From assembly GCA_017962445.1 (NCBI GenBank), contig JAGCVI010000017.1, positions 1-58,813 on the forward strand: DNA of 58,813 nt. Reading direction: 5' to 3'. Origin of the DNA: Bacteroidales bacterium (GTDB lineage: Bacteria > Bacteroidota > Bacteroidia > Bacteroidales > P3). The position numbers and the translations under genes are program-made. Positions 1 to 7,450 of the stretch are shown here, piece by piece (the stretch's first letter is position 1; every line of letters begins with the position of its first letter). The notes beneath the pieces were generated by a model, which saw only the letters and a program-made list of their open reading frames with translations, was not told the DNA's origin and did not search any database.

Positions 1-272
1 CAATTTTTATTCCATGCCTGCGTTAATAATATTGCAGGACTTTCGGATGCCTGCCGGCGCCGTTGGGGGCAGGGCTGCGCGGTATTTTGTTAAGTTTAAG
101 TGTTCTTCCGCGCACCCTGCCGTAGGCGCTGTCTTCCGGTCGTCGCCCTCTGCGTGTCAGCATCCGTGTCTTTCTTCACGCAAGAGCTGAATCATTTCAT
201 CGTTGTGTTTTCCTTTCTTAGATGGTTAACTGGTCTTGGATACGAATCATTCATAGATTGTTCCATAAGTGT
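1..272. other. Left-edge gap, no gene seen
   Basis: No convincing coding region. The only open frame here, on the plus strand from about 100, has an unnatural composition and runs antisense into the lipoprotein gene that ends at 273. A GC-richer patch at about 48-80 could fold weakly, but no clear terminator or tRNA was seen. Confidence 0.5.
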
Positions 273-686
273 TTATTTAGTTGCAGTGCAAACATACAAC
301 TCCAGTGTTTCATCATAATAAAATGAGACACTATAGCCATGGTGGGCCATTTTGTCGCACCAATCTGATGCATCCACCTGGCTCGGTGTATTATACGTAA
401 TGGTTTCTTTCGAAACCGATGTTGCGGAATAGGCACCGTCGTAGTACAACGACACCTGATGTCCCATCTTGGCCATTGTCAGAAGCCGATAGATGAATTC
501 GCGCAGTGAATCGTCGCCACGTAATGTCACCTGATGCGTTACACCATCGATGGAATAGACAACAGTATGTACTGCCTCATCATGGCATACATTTACAGTA
601 GAATCCATCTCGTTTTCCTTTTGGCAACTCACTATTGCCAGACTTAAAAGAGTCAGTGCGACTCCAATTGTAACATTTTTTTTCAT
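273..686 (-). CDS. Small predicted lipoprotein, function unknown
   Basis: A 137-residue protein with a type II signal peptide: KK at the N-terminus, a hydrophobic stretch, then the lipobox LAIVSC with Cys21 as the probable lipidated residue. The mature part carries two related segments, one around HQVSLYYDGAYS and one around YSVSFYYDETLE, suggesting an internal duplication of a short beta-hairpin unit. I do not recognise the family. It is the last gene of an operon that starts with an ECF sigma factor; its start overlaps the stop of the upstream gene by four bases (ATGA), so it is probably translationally coupled. Position in the operon suggests a surface or periplasmic target of that sigma factor, which is inference only. 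Confidence 0.7.
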   Translation of the reverse strand: MKKNVTIGVALTLLSLAIVSCQKENEMDSTVNVCHDEAVHTVVYSIDGVTHQVTLRGDDSLREFIYRLLTMAKMGHQVSLYYDGAYSATSVSKETITYNTPSQVDASDWCDKMAHHGYSVSFYYDETLELYVCTATK

Positions 687-1159
687 TTCTTATATTTTTT
701 GAATAATTTATTACTATATATTCCTGTTATTTTCTTAGCCTGCTCTTCCGTTTCGACTTCAAAAACATAGATGGTTTTGTCATCTGTGGAGAAGAACACC
801 AGATCGAATTCCTCATCCCATTCGTCTAAAGATACTCTTACTTCAGGGTGATTCCTTTTGCAATAGTTATAGGCCACCATGCTCCAGCCCTTTTCCATGC
901 AAATGATATGGTTTTTTATTGTAATGTCAGGGAAATCCATCTCTTTCAGAAGGCTTATCCATGCGCTCGAGTCGTTGGCATGAATAAGGACCACGTCGAC
1001 AGCCGTCACGCTGTCGACCCTGTATTTGGTGACTTGGGCCACGGTGAGTTCGTCGCGTTGGGCATAACGCCCGAACAACGGGTTCTGCGCCATGGCGAAA
1101 TGCGACATAGCAAGCAGAATGCCTAATACTATTCCATATTTTATATGTAATGTTTTCAT
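683..1159 (-). CDS. Exported protein of unknown function in sigma factor operon
   Basis: 158 residues. Residues 1-24 form a typical Sec signal peptide ending at FAMAQ, so the protein is probably periplasmic or outer-membrane associated. The mature part is mixed alpha/beta with a Lys-rich C-terminus (KLFKKYKK) and two Cys residues close together near the middle. It resembles the small DUF4252-like exported proteins that often sit behind ECF sigma factors in Bacteroidales, but I cannot confirm that family. It overlaps the gene before and the gene after it by four bases each, so the three form a tightly coupled translation unit. Confidence 0.7.
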   Translation of the reverse strand: MKTLHIKYGIVLGILLAMSHFAMAQNPLFGRYAQRDELTVAQVTKYRVDSVTAVDVVLIHANDSSAWISLLKEMDFPDITIKNHIICMEKGWSMVAYNYCKRNHPEVRVSLDEWDEEFDLVFFSTDDKTIYVFEVETEEQAKKITGIYSNKLFKKYKK

Positions 1160-1719
1160 GTGTTTTCTCCGTAAAGAAGCCGGTCTATATTATTGATTAT
1201 ATGTGCCGTGTCGCACAGATTGCTGCACAACACTCCCTCGAACGGCTTGGTATAGAAATGCACCTCCTCCTCGTCGGGAGCGCCGACAATCTCAGCGGCC
1301 TTAGCCATGGTGTCGGCCAGCGGAACAGGCAGTACGGCAGCGCGCGTGGTGCCGTGTCGGCGGGCGTGACTCTGTGCCACAATCCCCGAGTCGGGAATGG
1401 CGACGTTGTCCGGACAGACGGAAGGAGGTGTGTCGCATTGCGTCTGGGCCAGGAGAGGGGCTCCGTCGGCCGGCGCACCACCCGTGGGACTGCTGCGACC
1501 AACAAAGAGCGTCGCGCCGGCCACGACAAGCAGCACAATGACGGCACAGGCCATGGCAACCCTGCGGCGCTGCATGGAAGCCACGACACTGACACCTTCG
1601 GACGAGTTGACTATATGCCGCACTCCGTCTTCAGTCAGATGGTCGACTTCGCGGGCGATGTCGCCTTCCTGCTGCCAGATTTCTACCAAGTCGTTAATCT
1701 TCAAATCCTGTCTACTCAT
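1156..1719 (-). CDS. Probable single-pass anti-sigma factor
   Basis: 187 residues. A soluble N-terminal part of about 50 residues (SRQDLKINDLVEIWQQEG onwards) is followed by one hydrophobic segment at about 54-73 (VAMACAVIVLLVVAG) and a low-complexity Pro/Ala/Thr-rich extracytoplasmic part. A short cytoplasmic N-terminus, one membrane span and a location directly behind an ECF sigma gene are the usual arrangement of an anti-sigma factor, although no zinc-binding HxxxCxxC motif is visible. It starts 96 bases after the sigma gene and overlaps the next gene by four bases. The partner is inferred to be the sigma factor at 1816-2367. Confidence 0.6.
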   Translation of the reverse strand: MSRQDLKINDLVEIWQQEGDIAREVDHLTEDGVRHIVNSSEGVSVVASMQRRRVAMACAVIVLLVVAGATLFVGRSSPTGGAPADGAPLLAQTQCDTPPSVCPDNVAIPDSGIVAQSHARRHGTTRAAVLPVPLADTMAKAAEIVGAPDEEEVHFYTKPFEGVLCSNLCDTAHIINNIDRLLYGENT

Positions 1720-1815
1720 ATAGTTTAAAGTTTTTTTAGTTTTAAATTTTAGGGTCTCTTCACAATTGTCTCAATACATTTATTTTCAAGGTGTTTACGG
1801 CCTTCGTTACATTAA

Positions 1816-2367
1816 TCACCGTTCATAATCCATAAACTGTTTTCTAATCTTTTCCTTTACTCGTGCGACACGTGTTCCGACATCCGATTCGGTGATGCCC
1901 ATCTGCTCGGCAATCTCGGAATACGGGTGCCCGTCAAGGAAAAGAAGGGCAACAGTACGGTCGGTGGGTTTCAGATTTTCAATTGCCCTGTAGAGAATCT
2001 CTTTTTGCTCTTTGTCTATGTACTCTTTCTCCACATCACTAACAGAACTGACATTATTTCTGTCCAAAAAAGACTGAAAATTACCAATATAGACGAGCTC
2101 GGACTGGTCGTAGGTGCGTTTTATATAGTTTTTGGCCGCGTTGCTTACAATGCTGAACACCCACGAAATCTCGTTGTTTTCGGTACGCAGGCGCGAAAAC
2201 CCGTGCCGGTACAGCTCCTTCCACAATGCAATGACAGCCACACTCTTGAGCTCTTTTGTCAGGTACTCGTTGCCATCGGCATAGTGATAGCAGATGCGGT
2301 CAATCATGTCCGCATACTTGACTATTTTAGCCACTATCTTTTCCTCTTTTTTCTTGTTCCGTCTCAT
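1816..2367 (-). CDS. ECF RNA polymerase sigma factor
   Basis: 183 residues. The N-terminal half has a region 2 pattern (ALWKELYRHGFSRLRTENNEISWVFSI would fall in 2.2-2.4) with the aromatic and basic residues used in promoter melting, followed by NAAKNYIKR. The C-terminal half is a region 4 helix-turn-helix: AIENLKPTDRTVALLFLDG, then YSEIAEQMGITESDVGTRV and the basic tail RVKEKIRKQF. There is no region 1.1 or region 3, so it is of the extracytoplasmic-function type. It heads an operon with a membrane anti-sigma candidate and two exported proteins, which is the standard layout for envelope stress or surface sensing. The first Met is kept because a promoter -10-like element lies about 100 bases upstream. 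Confidence 0.88.
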   Translation of the reverse strand: MRRNKKKEEKIVAKIVKYADMIDRICYHYADGNEYLTKELKSVAVIALWKELYRHGFSRLRTENNEISWVFSIVSNAAKNYIKRTYDQSELVYIGNFQSFLDRNNVSSVSDVEKEYIDKEQKEILYRAIENLKPTDRTVALLFLDGHPYSEIAEQMGITESDVGTRVARVKEKIRKQFMDYER

Positions 2368-2463
2368 TCTATACCTATGTGCACACTATCCGTTTTCGCG
2401 CATAATAGACACAAGTTTTCGAAAAAAATCACACTTTTTTACAACTAAACGACAACTTTTTTG

Positions 2464-2471
2464 CAAAAGTA
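2464..2471 (-). promoter_or_regulatory. Bacteroidetes -7 element upstream of ECF sigma gene
   Basis: TACTTTTG on the minus strand matches TAnnTTTG. No good -33 TTG is found 19-21 bases upstream, so it may be a weak or activator/sigma-dependent promoter. It would give a leader of roughly 90 bases. Confidence 0.45.
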
Positions 2472-2589
2472 CTTATTTCAATCAGTTATAATAGTTAAAT
2501 AATGTTAAATTCGGGGTGACTATTGTGCATTTTAATTGTTAAAGGATGTTAAAGGGGGAAGGAGGAAGGGGGATGTGGGAATATAATTG

Positions 2590-2890
2590 GGAGTAAAAAA
2601 GGAAGTAAATCTTCGATGGAAGTTGCTCACTATATTATTTTTTACTTCTATGGTGCTCGCAGCCTTCGGCAAAAAAAGGAAGTTAAGTGCTGCGCACAGG
2701 ACAAAACATAAATCATTTAAAAGGAAGTTAATCTTCGATGGAAGTTAAGTGCTGCGCACAAGACAATACTAATCATTTGTCCATTTTTGCCGAAGGCTGC
2801 GTGCCGAAGGCTGCGAACACCTTAATTAAAATTTATTGTGGTGAGCAACACCGTAGAAATAAAAGAAACTACAGTGAGCAACTCCCACTT
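2590..2890 (+). repeat. Mosaic intergenic repeat, copy A
   Basis: Contains modules shared with the copies at 3430, 8013, 14141 and 53090: CTTCGATGGAAGTTAA, GTGCTGCGCACA plus GACAATACTAATCATTTGTCC-like sequence, GCCGAAGGCTGCG (twice), ACACCTTAATTAAAATTTAT with TGTGGTGAGC, and TAGAAATAAAAGAAACTACA. The 2590-2700 part is a partial, shuffled copy and 2721-2890 is a fuller one. Linkers between modules are forms of GGAAGTTAA. No long open frame runs through it. Confidence 0.8.
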
Positions 2891-2933
2891 TTCCTTCCCA
2901 TCGTTACACGTTATTATTTCATCATAACTTAGT

Positions 2934-2961
2934 GCAGGTCAGGTCACTCATCACAGGTCAC
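2934..2961. repeat. Heptamer-period array, four units
   Basis: Four consecutive seven-base units (GCAGGTC, AGGTCAC, TCATCAC, AGGTCAC), lying just before the tRNA terminator. It belongs to the same degenerate seven-base family seen at 14092, 53215 and 55384. Confidence 0.65.
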
Positions 2962-2966
2962 AATAT

Positions 2967-2995
2967 AAAAAAAACATCCGCGTTTCCGCGGATGT
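2967..2995 (-). terminator. Rho-independent terminator of tRNA-Lys operon
   Basis: A perfect nine-base stem, ACATCCGCG against CGCGGATGT, with a four-base loop, followed in the minus-strand reading by a run of eight T. It starts four bases past the encoded CCA end of the second tRNA. Confidence 0.92.
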
Positions 2996-2998
2996 CGG

Positions 2999-3074
2999 TG
3001 GTGACCACGCTGGGGCTCGAACCCAGGACCCCATCCTTAAAAGGGATGTGCTCTACCTGCTGAGCTACGTAGTC
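2999..3074 (-). tRNA. tRNA-Lys (anticodon TTT), distal copy
   Basis: 76 bases including an encoded CCA. Acceptor stem GACTACG pairs with CGTGGTC (one G-U), the discriminator is A, the D arm contains TAGCTCAG, the anticodon stem CATCC/GGATG encloses CTTTTAA giving anticodon TTT, and the T arm contains GGTTCGAGCC. It is identical over the 73 body bases to the copy at 3105-3177 and is the promoter-distal gene of the pair. Confidence 0.96.
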
Positions 3075-3104
3075 ACAAAACAAAATGAAAAAAATTTTTA
3101 CTCG

Positions 3105-3177
3105 TGACCACGCTGGGGCTCGAACCCAGGACCCCATCCTTAAAAGGGATGTGCTCTACCTGCTGAGCTACGTAGTC
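3105..3177 (-). tRNA. tRNA-Lys (anticodon TTT), proximal copy
   Basis: 73-base body identical to the downstream tRNA-Lys. Unlike that copy the bases after the discriminator read CGA rather than CCA, so the CCA end must be added by the nucleotidyltransferase. The two genes are 30 bases apart and share one promoter and one terminator. Confidence 0.95.
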
Positions 3178-3203
3178 AATGTTTTGCACTCGAATTGAGT
3201 TTG

Positions 3204-3234
3204 CAAAAGTACAACTTTTTTGTTTACTGACAAA
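3204..3234 (-). promoter_or_regulatory. Promoter of tRNA-Lys operon
   Basis: On the minus strand TTTG is followed by exactly 19 bases and TACTTTTG, a full match to the Bacteroidetes housekeeping promoter. The predicted transcript start near 3197 lies about 20 bases before the first tRNA. Confidence 0.85.
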
Positions 3235-3429
3235 AAAATTTTAAGATACCACATCAACACACATATACAACACTCTTTTATTCAACAAGATAACACATTG
3301 ACTCCAAATACAGAGCCGTCGAAAGAGAACAAAATGTTCGCCAAGAAAAACAATGCAAAACGACAAAATCAGCTTGGTTTTTTGCAGGGTTTTTCATCTA
3401 GTTTTGAAGAAGTGAAAGGGAAGTGGTAA

Positions 3430-3500
3430 AAGGGAGTTAATCTTCGATGGAAGTAAAATTGGAAGTTAAGTGCTGCGCACAGGACAATACAGATCATTTG
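3430..3500 (+). repeat. Mosaic intergenic repeat, copy B
   Basis: Shares the CTTCGATGGAAGT module and the AAGTGCTGCGCACAGGACAA module with the other copies, followed by TCATTTGTCC. The GCCGAAGGCTGCG and AATTAAAATTTATTG modules are missing, and a 12-base tandem array (3505-3564) takes their place. Confidence 0.75.
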
Positions 3501-3504
3501 TCCT

Positions 3505-3564
3505 CTTTAACTCCCACTTTAACTCCCACTTTAACTTCCACTTTTACATCCATTTTAACTCCTA
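3505..3564. repeat. 12-base tandem repeat, five units
   Basis: Units CTTTAACTCCCA, CTTTAACTCCCA, CTTTAACTTCCA, CTTTTACATCCA and TTTTAACTCCTA follow one another without gaps. The unit is the reverse complement of the GGAAGTTAA linker that joins modules of the mosaic repeat, so the array is probably an expansion of that linker. Confidence 0.8.
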
Positions 3565-3667
3565 ATTCTACTCTTTTATTACTTCCCATTGAATAAAAGG
3601 CCAACTTATTTCATAGCATCTGTTAAACATTGAATACCATTGATTTATAAGGATAATGAAATATTAT

Positions 3668-3698
3668 TTTGCCAATATGAAAAAAAGGTGTATTTTTG
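3668..3698 (+). promoter_or_regulatory. Promoter of the 3731-4782 operon
   Basis: TTTG, 19 bases, TATTTTTG: a full match to the Bacteroidetes promoter. The predicted start of transcription near 3705 lies downstream of the Met codon at 3656, which rules out that earlier start for the next gene and supports ATG at 3731. Confidence 0.85.
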
Positions 3699-3730
3699 TA
3701 ACTCATTTCACCACAAAAAAACATACCACA

Positions 3731-4144
3731 ATGAAATATGAAATCAAGATAAAAGAAGGCCTTGGCGACATCCGTTTCGGGATGCCCGTCGAAGAGGTCG
3801 TAGGCATCATGGGCGAAGCCGAAGAGGTTGAAACCATGGACAACGCCGTCGACGAGACAACAACAATACTGCATTACGACGACGGAATGCTGTCGCTGTT
3901 CTTTGAGGGCGACAACCCCACACTGCAGTGCATCGACATCTCCGACGAGGAAAGCACACTGTTCGGCGAGAACATTTTCGACTTCGGAGAGAAAGAGATT
4001 GTGCAGCTGATGGTGAAAAACAAATACTTCGAACAGGACGCCGACGAGGAGAACTGGGGCGAACGACGCATATCGTTCGGCGAAGGCAACATTGACTTCT
4101 ATCTTGACGACGACGAGCTGCTGGCCATCGTTTACGGAAAATAA
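3731..4144 (+). CDS. Small acidic protein of unknown function
   Basis: 137 residues, strongly acidic (many Asp/Glu) with no signal peptide or membrane span, so cytoplasmic. It opens with KEGLGDIRFGMPVEEVVGIM, a pattern (G-x-I-x-F-G-M-x-x-E-E-V) found in several small alpha/beta proteins of immunity-like or BamE-like fold, but I cannot name the family. The start is set by the promoter at 3668-3698. Its stop codon overlaps the start of the WbqC gene by one base (TAATG), so the two are co-translated. Function is unknown. Confidence 0.75.
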   Translation: MKYEIKIKEGLGDIRFGMPVEEVVGIMGEAEEVETMDNAVDETTTILHYDDGMLSLFFEGDNPTLQCIDISDEESTLFGENIFDFGEKEIVQLMVKNKYFEQDADEENWGERRISFGEGNIDFYLDDDELLAIVYGK

Positions 4145-4782
4145 TGCAGCCTACGACACGGATTTTCCCAACATCGTATTTTCCATCCATAGCACTCGCC
4201 GCCGCCATGGTGCAGAGCGGCGACGTACCCGTTGAGGTCAACGAAACATTTCCCAAGCAGACCCACCGCAACCGCACAGTGATAATGACCGCCGCAGGTC
4301 CCGAGACGCTGAGTGTGCCAGTGGTGCGACCCGACGGAACGCACACCCGCACGGGGGATATCAGGATAAGCTATGCCGAGAAATGGAACCTTATCCACTG
4401 GCGTGCCATCGTGTCGGCCTACAACGCATCGCCATTTTTTCTATACTACCGCGACGACTTCGAAAAAATTTTGATGCGTCGCTATGACCTGCTGACTGAA
4501 CTCAACGAGGAACTGCTCGCAATGCTATTCAAAAAAATAAAAGCCGACTGCAGTATATCGCATACCGAGACATTCATAAAACCCGGAGCGGAAGGCGTGG
4601 ATGACTACCGCGACAGGTACAATTACAAACATCCCGACAAAAACATAAACTACCCGACATACACCCAGGTGTTCTCCGACCGTATGCCTTTCAACGGCAA
4701 CGTCAGTGTGCTCGACCTGCTATTCAACCTCGGTCCAGAGACAAAAGGGTATCTCCTAAACATCATGTTCCATGGCTGTTAA
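4144..4782 (+). CDS. WbqC family protein
   Basis: 212 residues. Recognised from the early FPTSYFPSIALAAAM segment, the conserved NETFPKQTHRNRTVI block, the YAEKWNLIHWRAIVSAYNAS core and the FFLYYRDDFE segment, which are hallmarks of WbqC-like proteins in Bacteroidetes. Family members are often linked to glycan or O-antigen loci, but no reaction is established that I can state for this one. It lacks a signal peptide. It is the second gene of a two-gene operon and is convergent with mnmG. Confidence 0.85.
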   Translation: MQPTTRIFPTSYFPSIALAAAMVQSGDVPVEVNETFPKQTHRNRTVIMTAAGPETLSVPVVRPDGTHTRTGDIRISYAEKWNLIHWRAIVSAYNASPFFLYYRDDFEKILMRRYDLLTELNEELLAMLFKKIKADCSISHTETFIKPGAEGVDDYRDRYNYKHPDKNINYPTYTQVFSDRMPFNGNVSVLDLLFNLGPETKGYLLNIMFHGC

Positions 4783-4788
4783 GACCAT

Positions 4789-4804
4789 TGTTTCACGGGA
4801 AACA
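4789..4804. promoter_or_regulatory. parS-like site 1
   Basis: TGTTTCACGGGAAACA matches the chromosomal parS consensus TGTTTCACGTGAAACA at 15 of 16 positions. Confidence 0.7.
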
Positions 4805-4835
4805 GTCGAAAACAGCAAAAAACAGCAAGAATCCC

Positions 4836-4868
4836 TATGTAAATATCATGCTCCATGATATTTACATA
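4836..4868. other. Perfect 15-base inverted repeat between parS-like sites
   Basis: TATGTAAATATCATG and its exact reverse complement are separated by three bases (CTC). It lies between the convergent WbqC and mnmG genes, midway between two parS-like sites. It has no T-run, so it could be an unusual bidirectional terminator or a protein-binding palindrome. Confidence 0.75.
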
Positions 4869-4871
4869 TTA

Positions 4872-4887
4872 TGTTTCACGAGGAACA
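4872..4887. promoter_or_regulatory. parS-like site 2
   Basis: TGTTTCACGAGGAACA matches the parS consensus at 14 of 16 positions. It ends eight bases before the mnmG stop codon. Confidence 0.6.
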
Positions 4888-4895
4888 TAGCCCAA

Positions 4896-6776
4896 TCAGG
4901 AGCCTATTGCGATAAGCAGAACGGAAATATCTGCCGGCGACACGCCGCTGATGCGCGATGCCTGGCCGATGGTTTTGGGACGCATTCTGGAGAGTTTCTC
5001 GCGCGCCTCGAACGAGAGGGCGAGTAACGAATTATAGTCAAAATCGTCGCGGATGGTCAACCCCTCATACTTTAGAATCTTGTTGGCGACGTCGCGTTCC
5101 TTTTCAATATAACGGCGGTATTTTATCTCGGTCTCGGCCGAACAGCACACCTCCTGACGAATATCGGATGGGATATCGTCAACAAACTTGTGCAACGGTT
5201 CAGACATTTCAAGAAGGTTGTCAAGGCTCAGCTCCGGACGGAGAAGAAGACTGTTCAACTTTACCTTCTGCTGCAACGGTGCCGAAGCATGCTCGTCAAG
5301 ATGCCCGTTGGCATCCGACGGCAGGATAGAAGTCTCCTCGATAAATGCGGAAAGGCTCTTAGTATGGCTCATCTTAGTTTCCACGCGTCGCATACGTTCA
5401 TCGGAAGCGAGCCCAATGGCATGCGACAGCGGAGTGAGCCGCACATCGGCATTGTCCTGACGCAACAGAATCCGGTATTCGGCACGCGAAGTGAACATAC
5501 GGTAGGGCTCGTCGACACCTTTTGTGACAAGATCATCTATAAGCACACCAATGTAGGCCTCGGTGCGGCCAAGCACAAACGAAGGCTTGCCATTGAGCTT
5601 CATCACGGCGTTGATTCCCGCCATCAGCCCCTGGCAGGCGGCCTCCTCATAGCCTGTGGTACCATTGATCTGACCGGCAAAGAAAAGGTTCTCGACCAGC
5701 TTGGTCTCGAGGGAGAAATTGAGCTGTGTCGGAGGAAAGTAATCGTATTCTATGGCATATCCCGGCTTGAAAATACGTGCATTCTCGAAGCCGGCAATGG
5801 AGTGCAGAGCCTCCAGCTGAACCTCGAGCGGCAACGACGACGAGAAACCGTTGAGGTAGTATGAATTCGTCTTAAGTCCCTCAGGTTCAACAAAAAGCTG
5901 ATGCCTGTCCTTGCCTGCAAAACGCTCAATCTTGTCCTCAATCGAAGGGCAGTAGCGTGGTCCGCGACCCTGGATGCGACCCGTGAAGAGAGGCGAGCGG
6001 TCGAAGCCCTCGCGCAGAATGTCGTGCGTGCGCTCATTGGTATAGGCAAGGTAGCAGGGACGCTGCTCACGCAACGGATGCGTGGCGGGACTGAACGAGA
6101 ACTTCTGGGGATTCTCGTCGCCTGGCTGAACGGTGAGGGCGGAGAAATCGATGGTATTGCCGTCGATGCGGACCGGGGTACCCGTCTTCAGTTTCTCGAC
6201 AGCGAAACCGCGTTGCCTGAGACTGTCGGAGAGTCCGACGGCAGCCCTCTCCCCTATCCTGCCGCCAGAAAAAGAGACCTCGCCAATGAAAATGCGGCCA
6301 TTGAGAAAAGTGCCGTTGGTAAGCACAACAGCCTTGGCGGGAACAGTGATGCCCATCCGTGTCAAGACACCCGAAACGGCATTGCCGTCATAAGTCAAAT
6401 CAACCACTTCGTCCTGCCACAAAGAGAGATTGGGAATGTTTTCAAGCACCTGCCGCCAGTTCAACGAGAACATCGCTTTGTCGCACTGTGCACGGGGGCT
6501 CCACATGGCGGGGCCCTTTGACAGGTTAAGCATGCGGAACTGTATCATCGAATTGTCTGTGACAATACCCGACCAGCCACCAAGGGCATCAATCTCGCGG
6601 ACAATCTGACCCTTCGCAACGCCACCCATAGCGGGATTGCACGACATCTGGCATATCGTTTCCAGATTCTGCGTCACCAGAAGAGTCTTGGCACCGAGCC
6701 CTGCAGCGGCCGCAGCAGCCTCGGCACCGGCATGTCCGGCACCCACAACGACAATATCATATTCCTCAAAATTCAT
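4896..6776 (-). CDS. mnmG: tRNA uridine-5-carboxymethylaminomethyl modification enzyme MnmG (GidA)
   Basis: 626 residues, the usual length. With MnmE it builds the 5-carboxymethylaminomethyl group on U34 of tRNAs reading NNA/NNG codons, using FAD, NADH and methylene-tetrahydrofolate. Visible marks are the FAD-binding VVVGAGHAGAEAA at the N-terminus, the conserved SCNPAMGGVAKGQIVREIDA block, the catalytic-cysteine region around CPSIEDK, the second dinucleotide region LFFAGQINGTTGYEEAA, and the GidA C-terminal helical domain ending ISGVSPADISVLLI. The ATG at 6776 (MNFEEYD) was preferred over a GTG three codons earlier because it fits family starts. The gene is bracketed by parS-like sites, consistent with gidA being origin-proximal in many bacteria. 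Confidence 0.98.
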   Translation of the reverse strand: MNFEEYDIVVVGAGHAGAEAAAAAAGLGAKTLLVTQNLETICQMSCNPAMGGVAKGQIVREIDALGGWSGIVTDNSMIQFRMLNLSKGPAMWSPRAQCDKAMFSLNWRQVLENIPNLSLWQDEVVDLTYDGNAVSGVLTRMGITVPAKAVVLTNGTFLNGRIFIGEVSFSGGRIGERAAVGLSDSLRQRGFAVEKLKTGTPVRIDGNTIDFSALTVQPGDENPQKFSFSPATHPLREQRPCYLAYTNERTHDILREGFDRSPLFTGRIQGRGPRYCPSIEDKIERFAGKDRHQLFVEPEGLKTNSYYLNGFSSSLPLEVQLEALHSIAGFENARIFKPGYAIEYDYFPPTQLNFSLETKLVENLFFAGQINGTTGYEEAACQGLMAGINAVMKLNGKPSFVLGRTEAYIGVLIDDLVTKGVDEPYRMFTSRAEYRILLRQDNADVRLTPLSHAIGLASDERMRRVETKMSHTKSLSAFIEETSILPSDANGHLDEHASAPLQQKVKLNSLLLRPELSLDNLLEMSEPLHKFVDDIPSDIRQEVCCSAETEIKYRRYIEKERDVANKILKYEGLTIRDDFDYNSLLALSFEAREKLSRMRPKTIGQASRISGVSPADISVLLIAIGS

Positions 6777-6811
6777 AAGCAACACGCTATTTCTTAATCC
6801 AATATCATATC

Positions 6812-6827
6812 CGTTTCACGTGAAACA
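6812..6827. promoter_or_regulatory. parS-like site 3 (near-perfect)
   Basis: CGTTTCACGTGAAACA contains the perfect palindrome GTTTCACGTGAAAC and matches the 16-base parS consensus at 15 positions. It lies between ybeY and mnmG. Confidence 0.82.
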
Positions 6828-6828
6828 A

Positions 6829-7257
6829 TCATTTTTTCATGGCATCGAGCATAGCCAGCGACTCCTCCTCTTTCGCCCTCATCTGGGCAGCATCCGCGTC
6901 GCTCTTGTCCTTGAATCCGAGCAGATGCAGCACCCCGTGAATGATGACCCTGTGCAGCTCGCGGTCGAACGGCACACCGAGTTGAAGGGCGTTCTCCCCT
7001 ACCCTGTCGATGCTTATCAAAATGTCGCCCGAGACAACATTGCCCGACACATAGTCAAAAGTGATGATGTCCGTATAAGTGTCATGATTCAGGAATTTGA
7101 CATTGACATCGAAGATGAAATCGTCGGAACAGAAACGGTAGGAAATTTTGCCGAGCGTCTTTCCATGTCTTTTTATCACCTCCGAAATCCACTTTTTCAT
7201 CAACGACTCATCGTTGAGTAGAAAATCGACAGTCTCGTTTGAAAAATGAACAGCCAT
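6829..7257 (-). CDS. ybeY: Endoribonuclease YbeY (rRNA maturation factor)
   Basis: 142 residues. A zinc-dependent endoribonuclease acting in 16S rRNA 3-prime maturation and 70S quality control. The signature region reads HGVLHLLGFKDK (His107, His111); the usual third ligand in GYDH is replaced by FKD, a variation I believe is common in Bacteroidetes. The upstream NVKFLNHDTYTDIITFDY block is also typical. ATG at 7257 (MAVHFSNE) was chosen; an earlier in-frame Met at 7314 would add a poorly conserved extension. It lies 52 bases before mnmG on the same strand with a parS-like site in the gap. Confidence 0.93.
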   Translation of the reverse strand: MAVHFSNETVDFLLNDESLMKKWISEVIKRHGKTLGKISYRFCSDDFIFDVNVKFLNHDTYTDIITFDYVSGNVVSGDILISIDRVGENALQLGVPFDRELHRVIIHGVLHLLGFKDKSDADAAQMRAKEEESLAMLDAMKK

Positions 7258-7450
7258 GATGAAAACAGAGCGAAAACAGAATATTAGAGCAGGCAGGCCG
7301 CTTTGGAAAAACAATAATTAAAAGATTGATTTATAAAATATTATATTCGAGAATCGGGGATTATTCGTCAAATTCTGACGCATAAACGATGTTTGGCAGA
7401 CATGCTGGTTGGCCTGTTTGACGGAAATCGAGATATGTCCGGAAAAAATT

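Noticed and set aside
100-318. 72-residue plus-strand open frame at the left edge
   Set aside because: Cys/Phe/Val-rich, no family likeness, and overlaps the end of the lipoprotein gene on the other strand.
3505-3564. Possible CRISPR array
   Set aside because: Units are 12 bases with no spacers; no repeat-spacer pattern and no cas operon in the window.
4387-4397. DnaA-box-like CTTATCCACT
   Set aside because: A single imperfect match inside the WbqC coding region; no cluster or AT-rich unwinding element.
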